Below, piece by piece: positions 31,734-40,702 of a DNA stretch of 50,882 nucleotides. This stretch comes from Lachnospiraceae bacterium. Its GTDB lineage: Bacteria > Bacillota > Clostridia > Lachnospirales > Lachnospiraceae. The notes beneath the pieces are model-generated. The model did not search any database, was not told the DNA's origin, and was given only the letters and a program-made list of their open reading frames with translations. Within the stretch, counting starts at the first letter, position 1. Each line of letters opens with the position of its first letter. Both the position numbers and the translations under genes were made by a program. Location: NCBI GenBank assembly GCA_016281385.1, contig JAEEIN010000126.1, positions 1 through 50,882 of the forward strand, in the 5' to 3' direction.

Positions 31734-34700
31734 ATGAGGAAGAAGATTTTGACCTGGCTTGCCCTTGCGGCTATGCTGGTGCAGTCTGTGGCTCCGGTTG
31801 TTCCGGCTTACGCAGAGACTGCGACTTATGCTGACGTTTCAGCAAACGATATCGTAACAGATGATGTTCCCGATATCAGTACCAATGACATTAGCGCTAA
31901 TGATATCAGCGCCAACGAGAATGATATTTCAGGGGAAGATATCAAAGAAACCATTACCGACAAGGAAGATGAGGTTTCTCCGTCCGAAGATACTGCGGAC
32001 ATTTCCGATAACGACGAAGAAACCGACGATGCCGATGCTGAAGACGATTCTGTTGTTTCAGACGACATCTCCTCAAACGATGCGATCGAAGAGAGCGAAG
32101 AAGACCTTGACGGTGAAGAAGAACTCTCCGATGCCATCCGCAATAGTTATCCTTATGATCCGGTAACCAATATTTATTTGTACGATCGCTACGATACGGT
32201 ACACAATTATGGCGATGGTGTAACAATTAGCTCGTATGTCGGAGAAACTCGTGAATTTTTATGTAAGGTAGTTCCGGAAACAGCCTATAACAGAGAATAT
32301 ACGATCACAAGCTCCGATTCCAAGGTTGTATCTGTCGATAAATACGGTACTGTTAAAGCCTTAAAGAACGGTAAAGCAACGATCACGATCACAACCGTAG
32401 GCTTAACTTCCGGTCAAACGCAAAAGTCAAAGAGCTACTATTTTGAAGTAGATCCCAAAAACGCACCCAAAAAGTTTAAGACTGCAAAGCTTACCGTGCA
32501 GAAGACCACTGCCGAATGGGCAGATATTAAATCAAGTGACGGTGCCGCTTATCTTCCCATAAGTGCGGAATTTGACAAAGCCTTTACTGGAACTGTCAAT
32601 CTGACGATAAGCGATCCCGCAATCGCCGTTTGGAGCGATTCAAAAAAGGGAACTACAGTTGTATCATGTGCAGATGGTAAAATTTCAGGCAATATTAAAT
32701 TTATTCAACCCGGTGTTGTAACAGTTACTGCGACCACCGACAACGCATATAAAGCCGAAGTAAAATATGAGGCCAAACAGCTCACAAGCACCATCACGGT
32801 TAACGGATACTATTATACAGGTTCCAATCAATACTACATAAAGAATGGCCGTCCCATTACAGGACTTGTAGCTATTGCTCCGTCAACATTAAAATATGTT
32901 TCTTCCGGAAACGCTGCATTAAAGGCCAAGGATGCTTATGTATATTATGCCGATCCCCAAACAGGCAGATTTTCATCCGGTGTATATACCATTGGAAAAA
33001 AACAATACTTATTTGATACACATCTGCAAAAAGGCACATCCGATAAGTATACTTGTTCTTATAATTCCAAAAAGTATTGCGTGAACAAGAAAGGTGAAAT
33101 TCAGACAGGCTGGGTAAAGATCGGCGACAAGGAATACTACTTTGATCCCGCTACAGGATGCAGAGCAGAAGAAGGCTCCTGGGTTCCCCGCGGAAAGGGC
33201 ATAACCTATATTATCAATGATGATGCATCTTTCGGAATATCCAAAGGTACGTACCCGCTCGGCGATTATTATTATTTCTTCGGGGCAGACGGACTTGTTT
33301 GCAAAGGTCTTTTCTACATTAACAACGAAAATAATGTAGTAAAAGTATCCAAAGCATCAAAAGGTGTATACTCTGATCCGGTGACAGGTATTTTGTCTGA
33401 TAGCTACAAGATAACAGCAAACGGTAAGTATTATTACACAGATCTCTATGGTTATATCATCCTCGGTTGTTATTATAAAGGCGGAGACGGCAATTATCAT
33501 ATATCCGACAAAAACGGTGCGGCAATCACAAACAAATTTGCTGCTTATAAAGGCGATACCTACTACGCCGATGAGACCGGATGTCTTTTAACCGACTGCA
33601 CCAAGGTCATCAACGGAAAGACATATACTTTTGATTCAAACGGAAAACGTAAAGATATCAAAAGTGAATATGAAAAAATGGATTCAACATATCTTTACCA
33701 CGTTGATGATTTAAATTATAACGTTTTTGTTAAAAATGCCGATAAGAAAAAAGCTGATAAAGGATTGCAATTCTTCTATTATGAGGATTCAGATTATCAT
33801 CGTATTGAAAACGGCTGGATAAGGTATAAAGGCGAAGATACATATTACACAAGCAATAACGGTGTACCCGTAACCGGATTGCAGAAAATAGGCGGAAAAA
33901 CCTGCTACTTTGATCCCGCTACAGCAGTGCTTCATAAAGAATCAGGTGTTATCACTTACAATAAGAAAAAATATTATTGTAGATCCGATGGCTCAATAGA
34001 GCTCGGAACCGATGTCTCACCTTTAGATAAAAAAGGATTCTATCTCACCGGGGGCAAGTATTATCTTGTAAAGAATGAATCCGGCGAACTTGCAACCGGA
34101 ATCACTACTTTCAACGGCAAAAAGTACCTTTTAAAAGATGACTGTACCCTTGCTTACAGTTCATATACCGTCGAATATAAGGGTAAATATTACCTTATAA
34201 ATAACGATGGCAGCAATGCCGCAAGCTGGTACATCATTACCGATGAAAGCGAACAGGTCTTCTATACGAGAGGCAGCAATCTTTATGCATTGAACAAAGA
34301 CGGCAGTACCAAATCGGGATTCTTTACAAAGGGAAAGAAGACCTACTATGCTGCCTATAATGGTTCAGTATATAAGGGCGGATTGTGGCTTATAAACGAT
34401 AAGCTCTATAATCTCAATACTGAAAATAAGGCCGATCCATATTTGATCACAGGCTGGCAAAAGATGAACGATCCCAATATAGTAAACTTAAAAAAATACA
34501 CGGGAGATTATTATTTTTACTTTGATCCAAAGACCAAAGCAGCCGCTACAGGTAAGGTCAAAACAAATCCTCTGACTCTGGATCAATACGGATATAATAT
34601 CGTCCTTAATGACGACGGATCTTTTAAACTCGGAAAAACAAAGGAAAATGTATTTTTCAACATCAGTGATACGACCAAGCCTCTCGGCGCCCTTTGCATA

Positions 34701-35870
34701 CGTACCCAGATCAACATAAACGGAAAGATCTACTGCACAAAGGGTAATGGTACCATAACGGACAGTACCGATTCCCAGAAAACAGTAGTTGTAGGCGATG
34801 ACAGTTTTGACAGCTATGTCACGAACGACGGAACCATTGCCGTTGGCCGTACAAAAGTAAAACGTGAAGGTAAGCCCGATGCATATTACTATTTCACTAA
34901 AGACGGACAGATCGAAAGCAATGTATTCCGTAAGTCCTCAGGCAAATGGTATTTCTACGGTGAAAACGGCCAGATGGCTTATGATCCGGCTGTTATAAAC
35001 ATACGTACAAATAGCAGCGTGATCGCAGTGTTCAACAAAGACGGAAGTTTAAAGAACTTTGTTACCTATGTTAACGGTAAAGCTCAGATCTTAAAGAATA
35101 CAGCTGTGGGCATTAGTGCTGATATGCTGGTGACCGGCAATGCATACGTTCTTGATGATAAAGGACAGATCAGAACCGGATATATCAAATATGATTATCT
35201 CAATACCCTCAGTGATGGTTTAGCTTCTATCGTAAACGATGACGGAAGCCTCACACTGAATGATAAAAACACCATCACAAAGATCAAGGATAAGTACTAT
35301 CTTTCAAAGAACAGTGCTGTCCTTACAGATACCAAAACCGCATACAGAGTAGACGACTATTCTTCCCTCCCTGCTGCAGACAGAAAGTATTTTGATGATC
35401 TTTCAAAAGTTCTGGACGAGATTAGGGTTTATGTTAATGCAGACGGAACCCTTTCCGCTCACGAACTTAATATTGACAAACGACCGATACATACCAACAA
35501 ATACGGTGTTAAGATGGTAAGTTATTCCAATTTTGAGAAATACAACGGTAAATGGTATATTACGGATAACAGCAAAGGCAAGGCCGGATCTGTCACGAAG
35601 ACTTATACTAACTGCAGTACAGAAACAGGAGGCTACGAAGATGTGATCGTTTCCTGGGACGAGAACGGAAAGCTGTTACCCATTAAAAACGCATTCAGCG
35701 GAAAGCCTATTAACGGTGTATATGAAATATACGATGGTTTCATATATAACTTCAAATCCGGACTTCCCGAAGGTGGAAAATCCGCAGCGGTTTACAGATA
35801 CGGCATAAAAGGAACCTTGGACTTTGATAAAGATACCGGAAGGGCTTACTATCACATATCGGATAAGTAA
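31734..35870 (+). CDS. Secreted cell-wall/glucan-binding repeat protein with Ig-like domains
   Basis: Exported protein of 1378 residues. Signal peptide 1-27 (cleavage after AYA). Residues 38-135 form an acidic linker with repeated NDIS/SANDI units. Residues 146-225 are a BIG2-type Ig-like domain (SSDSKVVSVDKYGTVKALKNG), and 246-350 look like another. The rest is many aromatic-rich repeats of the choline/glucan-binding type, such as GWVKIGDKEYYFDPATG, GLQKIGGKTCYFDPATA and GKWYFYGENGQMA. No catalytic domain, LPxTG or membrane anchor is seen, so it may bind wall polymers or extracellular glucan. A strong AGGAGG site precedes the start. The gene looks more AT-rich than its neighbours, with a different codon feel, which could mean later acquisition. 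Confidence 0.83.
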   Translation: MRKKILTWLALAAMLVQSVAPVVPAYAETATYADVSANDIVTDDVPDISTNDISANDISANENDISGEDIKETITDKEDEVSPSEDTADISDNDEETDDADAEDDSVVSDDISSNDAIEESEEDLDGEEELSDAIRNSYPYDPVTNIYLYDRYDTVHNYGDGVTISSYVGETREFLCKVVPETAYNREYTITSSDSKVVSVDKYGTVKALKNGKATITITTVGLTSGQTQKSKSYYFEVDPKNAPKKFKTAKLTVQKTTAEWADIKSSDGAAYLPISAEFDKAFTGTVNLTISDPAIAVWSDSKKGTTVVSCADGKISGNIKFIQPGVVTVTATTDNAYKAEVKYEAKQLTSTITVNGYYYTGSNQYYIKNGRPITGLVAIAPSTLKYVSSGNAALKAKDAYVYYADPQTGRFSSGVYTIGKKQYLFDTHLQKGTSDKYTCSYNSKKYCVNKKGEIQTGWVKIGDKEYYFDPATGCRAEEGSWVPRGKGITYIINDDASFGISKGTYPLGDYYYFFGADGLVCKGLFYINNENNVVKVSKASKGVYSDPVTGILSDSYKITANGKYYYTDLYGYIILGCYYKGGDGNYHISDKNGAAITNKFAAYKGDTYYADETGCLLTDCTKVINGKTYTFDSNGKRKDIKSEYEKMDSTYLYHVDDLNYNVFVKNADKKKADKGLQFFYYEDSDYHRIENGWIRYKGEDTYYTSNNGVPVTGLQKIGGKTCYFDPATAVLHKESGVITYNKKKYYCRSDGSIELGTDVSPLDKKGFYLTGGKYYLVKNESGELATGITTFNGKKYLLKDDCTLAYSSYTVEYKGKYYLINNDGSNAASWYIITDESEQVFYTRGSNLYALNKDGSTKSGFFTKGKKTYYAAYNGSVYKGGLWLINDKLYNLNTENKADPYLITGWQKMNDPNIVNLKKYTGDYYFYFDPKTKAAATGKVKTNPLTLDQYGYNIVLNDDGSFKLGKTKENVFFNISDTTKPLGALCIRTQININGKIYCTKGNGTITDSTDSQKTVVVGDDSFDSYVTNDGTIAVGRTKVKREGKPDAYYYFTKDGQIESNVFRKSSGKWYFYGENGQMAYDPAVINIRTNSSVIAVFNKDGSLKNFVTYVNGKAQILKNTAVGISADMLVTGNAYVLDDKGQIRTGYIKYDYLNTLSDGLASIVNDDGSLTLNDKNTITKIKDKYYLSKNSAVLTDTKTAYRVDDYSSLPAADRKYFDDLSKVLDEIRVYVNADGTLSAHELNIDKRPIHTNKYGVKMVSYSNFEKYNGKWYITDNSKGKAGSVTKTYTNCSTETGGYEDVIVSWDENGKLLPIKNAFSGKPINGVYEIYDGFIYNFKSGLPEGGKSAAVYRYGIKGTLDFDKDTGRAYYHISDK

Positions 35871-35899
35871 ATATTCTTTGGTTCACTGTTTTGTTTTTC

Positions 35900-35947
35900 A
35901 TACCCTGTCGGAAGTTGAATTTTAGCTTCCGATAGGGTATTATTTTG
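35900..35947 (+). terminator. Terminator of the secreted repeat protein gene
   Basis: 15-bp stem ATACCCTGTCGGAAG with CTTCCGATAGGGTAT (one G-U pair), 11-base loop, then TATTTTG. The pgi promoter overlaps its 3' half. Confidence 0.8.
35915..35943 (+). promoter_or_regulatory. Likely promoter of pgi, overlapping the preceding terminator
   Basis: -35 TTGAAT (35915-35920), 17-base spacer, -10 TATTAT (35938-35943). Start near 35950, leader about 27 bases. Confidence 0.55.
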
Positions 35948-35976
35948 TCAAATGTTTAATAAACGGAGGACATAAT

Positions 35977-37557
35977 ATGGTTTCATGGAACAATCTTGAT
36001 ACACTTAAAAGCTTTGAAGCCCTTAAGGCAACAAAGCGCGTACCCCTTGCCAAGGTAATGAGCGGCGATGAGGGTGCACAGAGAGTTAAGAATTACTGGG
36101 TTCGCATGGCTGAAGGCTTAAGCTACAACTATGCAGCCAAGGAAGTTGATGACGAGATCTTAAAGGTTCTTTCCGACCTTGCCGAGGAAGCTCAGCTTGC
36201 AGACAAGTTTGCGGAGCTTTACAACGGAGCCGTTATCAATACAGGAGAAAAGAGACTGGTTCTTCATCAGCTTACCAGAGGACAGCTTGGCAACGATGTG
36301 GTTGCAGAGGGCGTTAACAAACGCGAATTCTATGTAGGTGAGCAGAAGAAGATCGCCGAGTTTGCAAACAAGGTTCACTCAGGCGAGATCACAAACGCAG
36401 CAGGCGAGAAGTTCACCACCGTTGTTCAGATCGGTATCGGCGGAAGCGACTTAGGTCCCAGAGCAATGTACCTCGCTTTAGAGAACTGGGCCAAGCAGAC
36501 AGGCAACTTCAAGATGGAAGCAAAGTTCATCTCAAACGTAGACCCCGACGATGCAGCGGGTGTTCTTAAATCAATTGACGTAGCTCATTCACTTTTTGTT
36601 CTTGTATCCAAATCGGGAACAACCCTTGAGACACTTACAAACGAGTCCTTCGTTAAGGATGCACTTAAGAATGCAGGCTTAGACGCATCAAAGCATATGA
36701 TCGCAGTAACAAGCGAGACTTCACCTCTTGCAAAGAGTGCGGATTACCTTGCCGCTTTCTTTATGGACGATTACATCGGCGGACGTTTCTCATCAACTTC
36801 GGCAGTTGGCGGAGCAGTCCTTTCCCTTGCATATGGTCCCGAGGTATTTGCTAAATTCCTTGAAGGCGCCGCAGAGGAAGATAAGCTTGCCACAAACAAA
36901 GATCTCTTAAAGAACCCTGCAATGCTTGACGCTCTTATCGGAATTTACGAAAGAAACGTACTGGGATACGACAGCACTGCCGTACTTCCCTACTCCCAGG
37001 CTTTAAGCCGTTTCCCCGCTCATCTTCAGCAGGCGGATATGGAATCAAACGGTAAGTCCGTAAACCGCTTCGGTGAGCCCGTAAGCTACAAGACCGGCCC
37101 CGTTATCTTCGGTGAGCCCGGAACCAACGGACAGCATTCCTTCTATCAGCTACTTCACCAGGGAACGGATATCATTCCTCTTCAGTTCGTAGGATTCAAG
37201 AGAAATCAGGCAGGAATGGACGTTATCATTCAGGGAAGCACCAGCCAGCAGAAGCTCTGCGCCAATGTTGCAGCTCAGATCATCGCCTTCGCCTGCGGTA
37301 AGGAAGACGAAAACAAGAACAAAAACTTCGAAGGCGGTCGTCCTTCCAGCATCATCATCGGAGAGCAGCTCACTCCCGAAGCACTGGGTGCACTTCTTTC
37401 TCACTTTGAGAACAAGATCATGTTCCAGGGCTTTGTATGGAACGTAAACAGCTTCGACCAGGAAGGCGTTCAGCTTGGTAAGGTCCTTGCAAAGAAAGTC
37501 CTTGCACATGAAACCGATGGGGCATTAAAGGTATTCAGCGACCTTCTCAATATCTAA
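35977..37557 (+). CDS. pgi: Glucose-6-phosphate isomerase
   Basis: Glycolytic isomerase (526 residues) converting glucose 6-phosphate and fructose 6-phosphate. Visible features: GIGGSDLGPRAMYLAL and VLVSKSGTTLETLTNE for phosphate binding, DDYIGGRFSSTSAVGG, QQADMESNGKSVNRFG with the catalytic Glu region, HQGTDIIPLQF with the His, and NSFDQEGVQLGKVLAK at the C-terminus. The start ATG follows CGGAGG. Length matches the long bacterial form. Codon use is that of a highly expressed gene and it stands alone between a promoter and a terminator. It is coded opposite to the pentose-pathway genes at the left edge. Confidence 0.97.
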   Translation: MVSWNNLDTLKSFEALKATKRVPLAKVMSGDEGAQRVKNYWVRMAEGLSYNYAAKEVDDEILKVLSDLAEEAQLADKFAELYNGAVINTGEKRLVLHQLTRGQLGNDVVAEGVNKREFYVGEQKKIAEFANKVHSGEITNAAGEKFTTVVQIGIGGSDLGPRAMYLALENWAKQTGNFKMEAKFISNVDPDDAAGVLKSIDVAHSLFVLVSKSGTTLETLTNESFVKDALKNAGLDASKHMIAVTSETSPLAKSADYLAAFFMDDYIGGRFSSTSAVGGAVLSLAYGPEVFAKFLEGAAEEDKLATNKDLLKNPAMLDALIGIYERNVLGYDSTAVLPYSQALSRFPAHLQQADMESNGKSVNRFGEPVSYKTGPVIFGEPGTNGQHSFYQLLHQGTDIIPLQFVGFKRNQAGMDVIIQGSTSQQKLCANVAAQIIAFACGKEDENKNKNFEGGRPSSIIIGEQLTPEALGALLSHFENKIMFQGFVWNVNSFDQEGVQLGKVLAKKVLAHETDGALKVFSDLLNI

Positions 37558-37566
37558 GAATCAACT

Positions 37567-37599
37567 AAAAAGGGCTGCCATGTGGCAGCCCTTATTTTT
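37567..37599. terminator. Bidirectional terminator between pgi and exoA
   Basis: Stem AAGGGCTGCCA/TGGCAGCCCTT (37570-37580 with 37583-37593) flanked by A-rich left and T-rich right tails, so it can end both convergent genes. The exoA stop is at 37598. Confidence 0.9.
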
Positions 37600-38362
37600 A
37601 TATCTCGATCATAAGTCCCACCGGACAGTGATCGGATCCCATTATCTCGTTGTAGATCTTTGCATCCTTAAGATGCTCTTTGAATCTCTCGGAAGTTAGG
37701 AAATAGTCGATACGCCAGCCTGCGTTCTTTTCACGGGCGTGGAACATGTATGACCACCAGGAATAAGCATCCTTAAGATCAGGATAGAAATATCTGAAGG
37801 TGTCGACAAATCCCGCATCAAGAAGGGTCGTCATCTTCTCCCTCTCTTCATCGGTAAAACCGGCGTTGTGGTGATTGGAAGAGGGGTTCTTAAGATCGAT
37901 CTCCTTGTGAGCTACGTTCATGTCTCCGGTTACGATCACCGGTTTCTTCTTATCAAGGGAGAGGAGATACTCTCTGAAATCATCCTCCCATTTCATTCTG
38001 TAATCAAGCCTTTCAAGCTCACGCTTTGAGTTTGGGGTGTAGACCGTTACAAAGAAAAAGTCGGGAAACTCAAGAGTGATAACACGACCCTCATGATCGT
38101 GCTCGTCGATACCCATTCCGTAGGAAACACTTAAGGGCTCTTCCTTTGTAAAGACCGCTGTGCCTGAATAGCCCTTCTTCTCGGCGTAATTCCAATAAGC
38201 ATAATATCCGGGCTTGTCCCATTCCACCTGACCTTCGGAGATCTTGGTTTCCTGAAGACAGAAGATATCCGCATCCTCGCTGTCAAAAAAGTCCATGAAG
38301 CCCTTGCCCATGCAGGCTCTCAAACCGTTAACATTCCATGAGATAAGTTTTTTCTCTGCCAT
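37598..38362 (-). CDS. exoA: Exodeoxyribonuclease III / AP endonuclease
   Basis: ExoIII/APE1-family repair nuclease (254 residues) that incises abasic sites and trims 3' ends. ISWNVNGLRA opens the fold, FCLQETKIS holds the metal Glu, VTVYTPNSKRELERLDYR and VTGDMNVAHKEIDL hold the Asp-Asn pair, WRIDYFLTSE the late Asp, and MGSDHCPVGLMIEI ends the protein with the catalytic Asp-His. It is 24 bases after rsmA with an AGGAT site and is the last gene of the run DUF6056 - membrane protein - tatD - rsmA - exoA. Confidence 0.96.
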   Translation of the reverse strand: MAEKKLISWNVNGLRACMGKGFMDFFDSEDADIFCLQETKISEGQVEWDKPGYYAYWNYAEKKGYSGTAVFTKEEPLSVSYGMGIDEHDHEGRVITLEFPDFFFVTVYTPNSKRELERLDYRMKWEDDFREYLLSLDKKKPVIVTGDMNVAHKEIDLKNPSSNHHNAGFTDEEREKMTTLLDAGFVDTFRYFYPDLKDAYSWWSYMFHAREKNAGWRIDYFLTSERFKEHLKDAKIYNEIMGSDHCPVGLMIEI

Positions 38363-38386
38363 ATCTTTATCCTCGTTTTATGTAAG

Positions 38387-39244
38387 TTACATCAAAAGAT
38401 CCGAAAGCCTTGCGAACTGCTCGAGAGTCAGGGCTTCGCCGCGAACCGTTGCAGAAAGCTCCATTTCTTCCAGTGCCTTTAAGACCTCGTCCTTTCCGAT
38501 ACCGCTTAAGCCCGCATTTGTAAGGCCGTTTACAAGTGTTTTTCTTCTTTGGTTAAAGGAAGCACGGATGAGCTTAAACATCAGCTCCTCATCCTTGACC
38601 TTTGTAGGATTGTCTTCGTGAAGGGTAAGCCTGATCACGGAACTGTCCACATTGGGCCTGGGCATAAAGCAGTTTGCGGAAACGGTGGTCAGAACCTCGG
38701 GAAGGGTGTAATACTGAACCGCCAGGGACAAAGCACCGTAATCCTTGGTTCCGGGACCTGCCTGCATACGATCCGCCACTTCCTTCTGGATCATGATCGT
38801 TATGCTCTTTAACGGAACATGACTTTCAAGAAGTCCCATGATTATGGGAGTTGTGATATAATAAGGCAGATTTGCCACCACCTTTATGGGGCTTCCGCCG
38901 TTATATCTTACCGCCAGTTCGTTAAGATCGAGATCAAGAACGTCTGCGTTTATGATCTCCTTGTTCTCATAATCCATGAGAGTATCCTCAAGGATGGGAA
39001 TAAGGTTTTTGTCTATCTCGACACAGATTACAAAACCGGCCCGCTCGCAGAGATACTGGGTCATGGTACCGATACCGGGACCGATCTCCAGAACCACATC
39101 ATCTGAGGTGATGCCCGCTCCGTCCACTATGTTTTCCAGCACATTTGCGTCTATCAAAAAGTTCTGCCCGAACTTTTTCTGAAAATTGAAACCGTATTTT
39201 TCAAGCACCCTTTTGGTGTTTGAGATATTACCAAGATCTGCCAT
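38387..39244 (-). CDS. rsmA: 16S rRNA (A1518/A1519-N6,N6)-dimethyltransferase
   Basis: KsgA-family enzyme (285 residues) dimethylating two adenines near the 3' end of 16S rRNA. KKFGQNFLID, EIGPGIGTMTQYL (SAM binding), CVEIDKNLIPIL, VVANLPYYITTPII (NLPY active site) and ASFNQRRKTLVNGL mark it clearly. The start is the ATG at 39244, eight bases from AGAAGG; a GTG at 39253 that overlaps the tatD stop would place the ribosome site too close. tatD-rsmA adjacency is conserved in Firmicutes. It could also be an Erm resistance enzyme, but length and NLPY context favour RsmA. Confidence 0.96.
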   Translation of the reverse strand: MADLGNISNTKRVLEKYGFNFQKKFGQNFLIDANVLENIVDGAGITSDDVVLEIGPGIGTMTQYLCERAGFVICVEIDKNLIPILEDTLMDYENKEIINADVLDLDLNELAVRYNGGSPIKVVANLPYYITTPIIMGLLESHVPLKSITIMIQKEVADRMQAGPGTKDYGALSLAVQYYTLPEVLTTVSANCFMPRPNVDSSVIRLTLHEDNPTKVKDEELMFKLIRASFNQRRKTLVNGLTNAGLSGIGKDEVLKALEEMELSATVRGEALTLEQFARLSDLLM

Positions 39245-39249
39245 ACCCG

Positions 39250-40023
39250 TCACCTTCTTATGCTGATTCCGTACATTCTTTCCGCGTTCTTTTCGGTCAC
39301 ATCTTCAACTTCCTCTGTGGAAATGCCCTTGAGGTTTGCGATCTTTTCAACCACCAAAGGAAGAAAAAGGGATGAATTCCTCTCCCCTCTGTGAGGAGTG
39401 GGAGCAAGATAAGGACAGTCCGTCTCAAGAACGATATTCTCAAGGGGGATCTGCTCCACCGTTTCCTTAAGCTTTCGTCCGTTCTTAAATGTCACAACAC
39501 CGCCGATCCCGATGAACCAGCCGTTTTTCACATATTCCTTCGCCATTTCCGGAGATCCGGAATAACAATGGATAACGCCCCTCTTTTTCGGCGCATACTC
39601 CTTCAGTATCTCGAAGGTATCCTCCGCCGCATCCCTTGAATGGATGATGACCGGAAGATCAAACCTTTCCGCCAGCTTAAGCTGATAGATAAATGCTTCC
39701 TTCTGAACCTCCCTTGAAGGCTCCTCGTAATGATAATCTAGTCCGATCTCGCCTATGGCCACAGGCTTTTTTTCTTCGATAAGCGCTTCAAGCTCCGACC
39801 GATGCTCCGGGGTAAGCTCAAGGGCATTATTCGGATGTATCCCAAGTGTCAGATGGAGAAAGTCGTATTTCTCGCAAAGCGCCAGTATCGCCGGAATCGA
39901 ATCCCATTCGGCCGACGCGCAGGCAGCTCCGGAAATGCCTTTTTCCTTAAATGACGAAAGAAGCTCGTCCCTGTCCCCGTCGTAGGCTTTGTCGTCATAA
40001 TGTGTATGTGTATCGAATATCAT
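39250..40023 (-). CDS. tatD: TatD-family metal-dependent hydrolase
   Basis: Amidohydrolase-fold DNase/hydrolase (257 residues). Metal ligands are seen in DTHTHYDD at the N-terminus, EIGLDYHYE, HSRDAAEDTFEIL, HCYSGSPEMAKEY and ETDCPYLAP. TatD proteins act as 3'-5' exonucleases and may quality-control D-aminoacyl residues; the exact substrate here is unknown. The gene stops a few bases inside the rsmA region (GTGA overlap) and starts one base after the upstream membrane protein gene, so the set is cotranscribed. Confidence 0.93.
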   Translation of the reverse strand: MIFDTHTHYDDKAYDGDRDELLSSFKEKGISGAACASAEWDSIPAILALCEKYDFLHLTLGIHPNNALELTPEHRSELEALIEEKKPVAIGEIGLDYHYEEPSREVQKEAFIYQLKLAERFDLPVIIHSRDAAEDTFEILKEYAPKKRGVIHCYSGSPEMAKEYVKNGWFIGIGGVVTFKNGRKLKETVEQIPLENIVLETDCPYLAPTPHRGERNSSLFLPLVVEKIANLKGISTEEVEDVTEKNAERMYGISIRR

Positions 40024-40024
40024 T

Positions 40025-40693
40025 TTATACTCCTAACCCCCATGCGGCGGTCACCGTAAGCAGTCTGTAGAAGGAGACCGCAAAAAGAAAACCATAGAGC
40101 AAAAGGGACTTTATTTCCGTTTCTTCCAAAAATTCAAATACCGTAATGATCAAAAAATAGGCGGCGATAAACAAAAATGCGGCGGTAAACACAGGTATCA
40201 AAAAAGCAAGAACAACAAGCAGCGTCGAAACCGCCATAAATACGATCTTTCGTGAGGAAAGCTTTATTCCCTTTACCGCCATGGCAAATCCCATGACAAG
40301 GAACATAAACGGCAAAAGCACCGCAAGTGCCGCGATAGCTGCATCGATCCGTCCCCAAATGTCGGATTTTGCAAACTCTGCTGCCCTTCCGAAAGCAAGT
40401 GAAAAAGCATAATCTGTTCTCACCGTGGGAATGAAGGCAACAAAAAGTATCATAAACCTTGCGAAAGCACCGGAAGTTTTCTTTTGGCAGAGAAGCATCG
40501 GGATCACAAGGCAGATGCACAAGAGAAGCACAAATACCACATCCGTTACCACATCGTAAAACAAACGGTTTTCGCCGCCGGCCTTAAGGCAGAAATAATA
40601 TCCCACGCCCTGAGCGGTCTGCATATCGTGGATCGTGTAGATGCAGAACACCGACAATATTAAGCTTGATAGAATTGACAGTACCTTTTTCAA
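40025..40693 (-). CDS. Polytopic membrane protein of unknown function
   Basis: Unrecognised integral membrane protein, 222 residues with about six hydrophobic segments, spaced by short charged loops (KKTSGAFARF, KLSSRK). No catalytic motif is visible. The start is a TTG at 40693 with a strong AGGAG six bases upstream. It sits between the DUF6056-like protein, 9 bases upstream of it, and tatD, 1 base downstream, so it is part of that operon; a shared function with the large membrane neighbour is the likeliest guess. Confidence 0.6.
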   Translation of the reverse strand: MKKVLSILSSLILSVFCIYTIHDMQTAQGVGYYFCLKAGGENRLFYDVVTDVVFVLLLCICLVIPMLLCQKKTSGAFARFMILFVAFIPTVRTDYAFSLAFGRAAEFAKSDIWGRIDAAIAALAVLLPFMFLVMGFAMAVKGIKLSSRKIVFMAVSTLLVVLAFLIPVFTAAFLFIAAYFLIITVFEFLEETEIKSLLLYGFLFAVSFYRLLTVTAAWGLGV

Positions 40694-40702
40694 AACAGTC
40701 TC

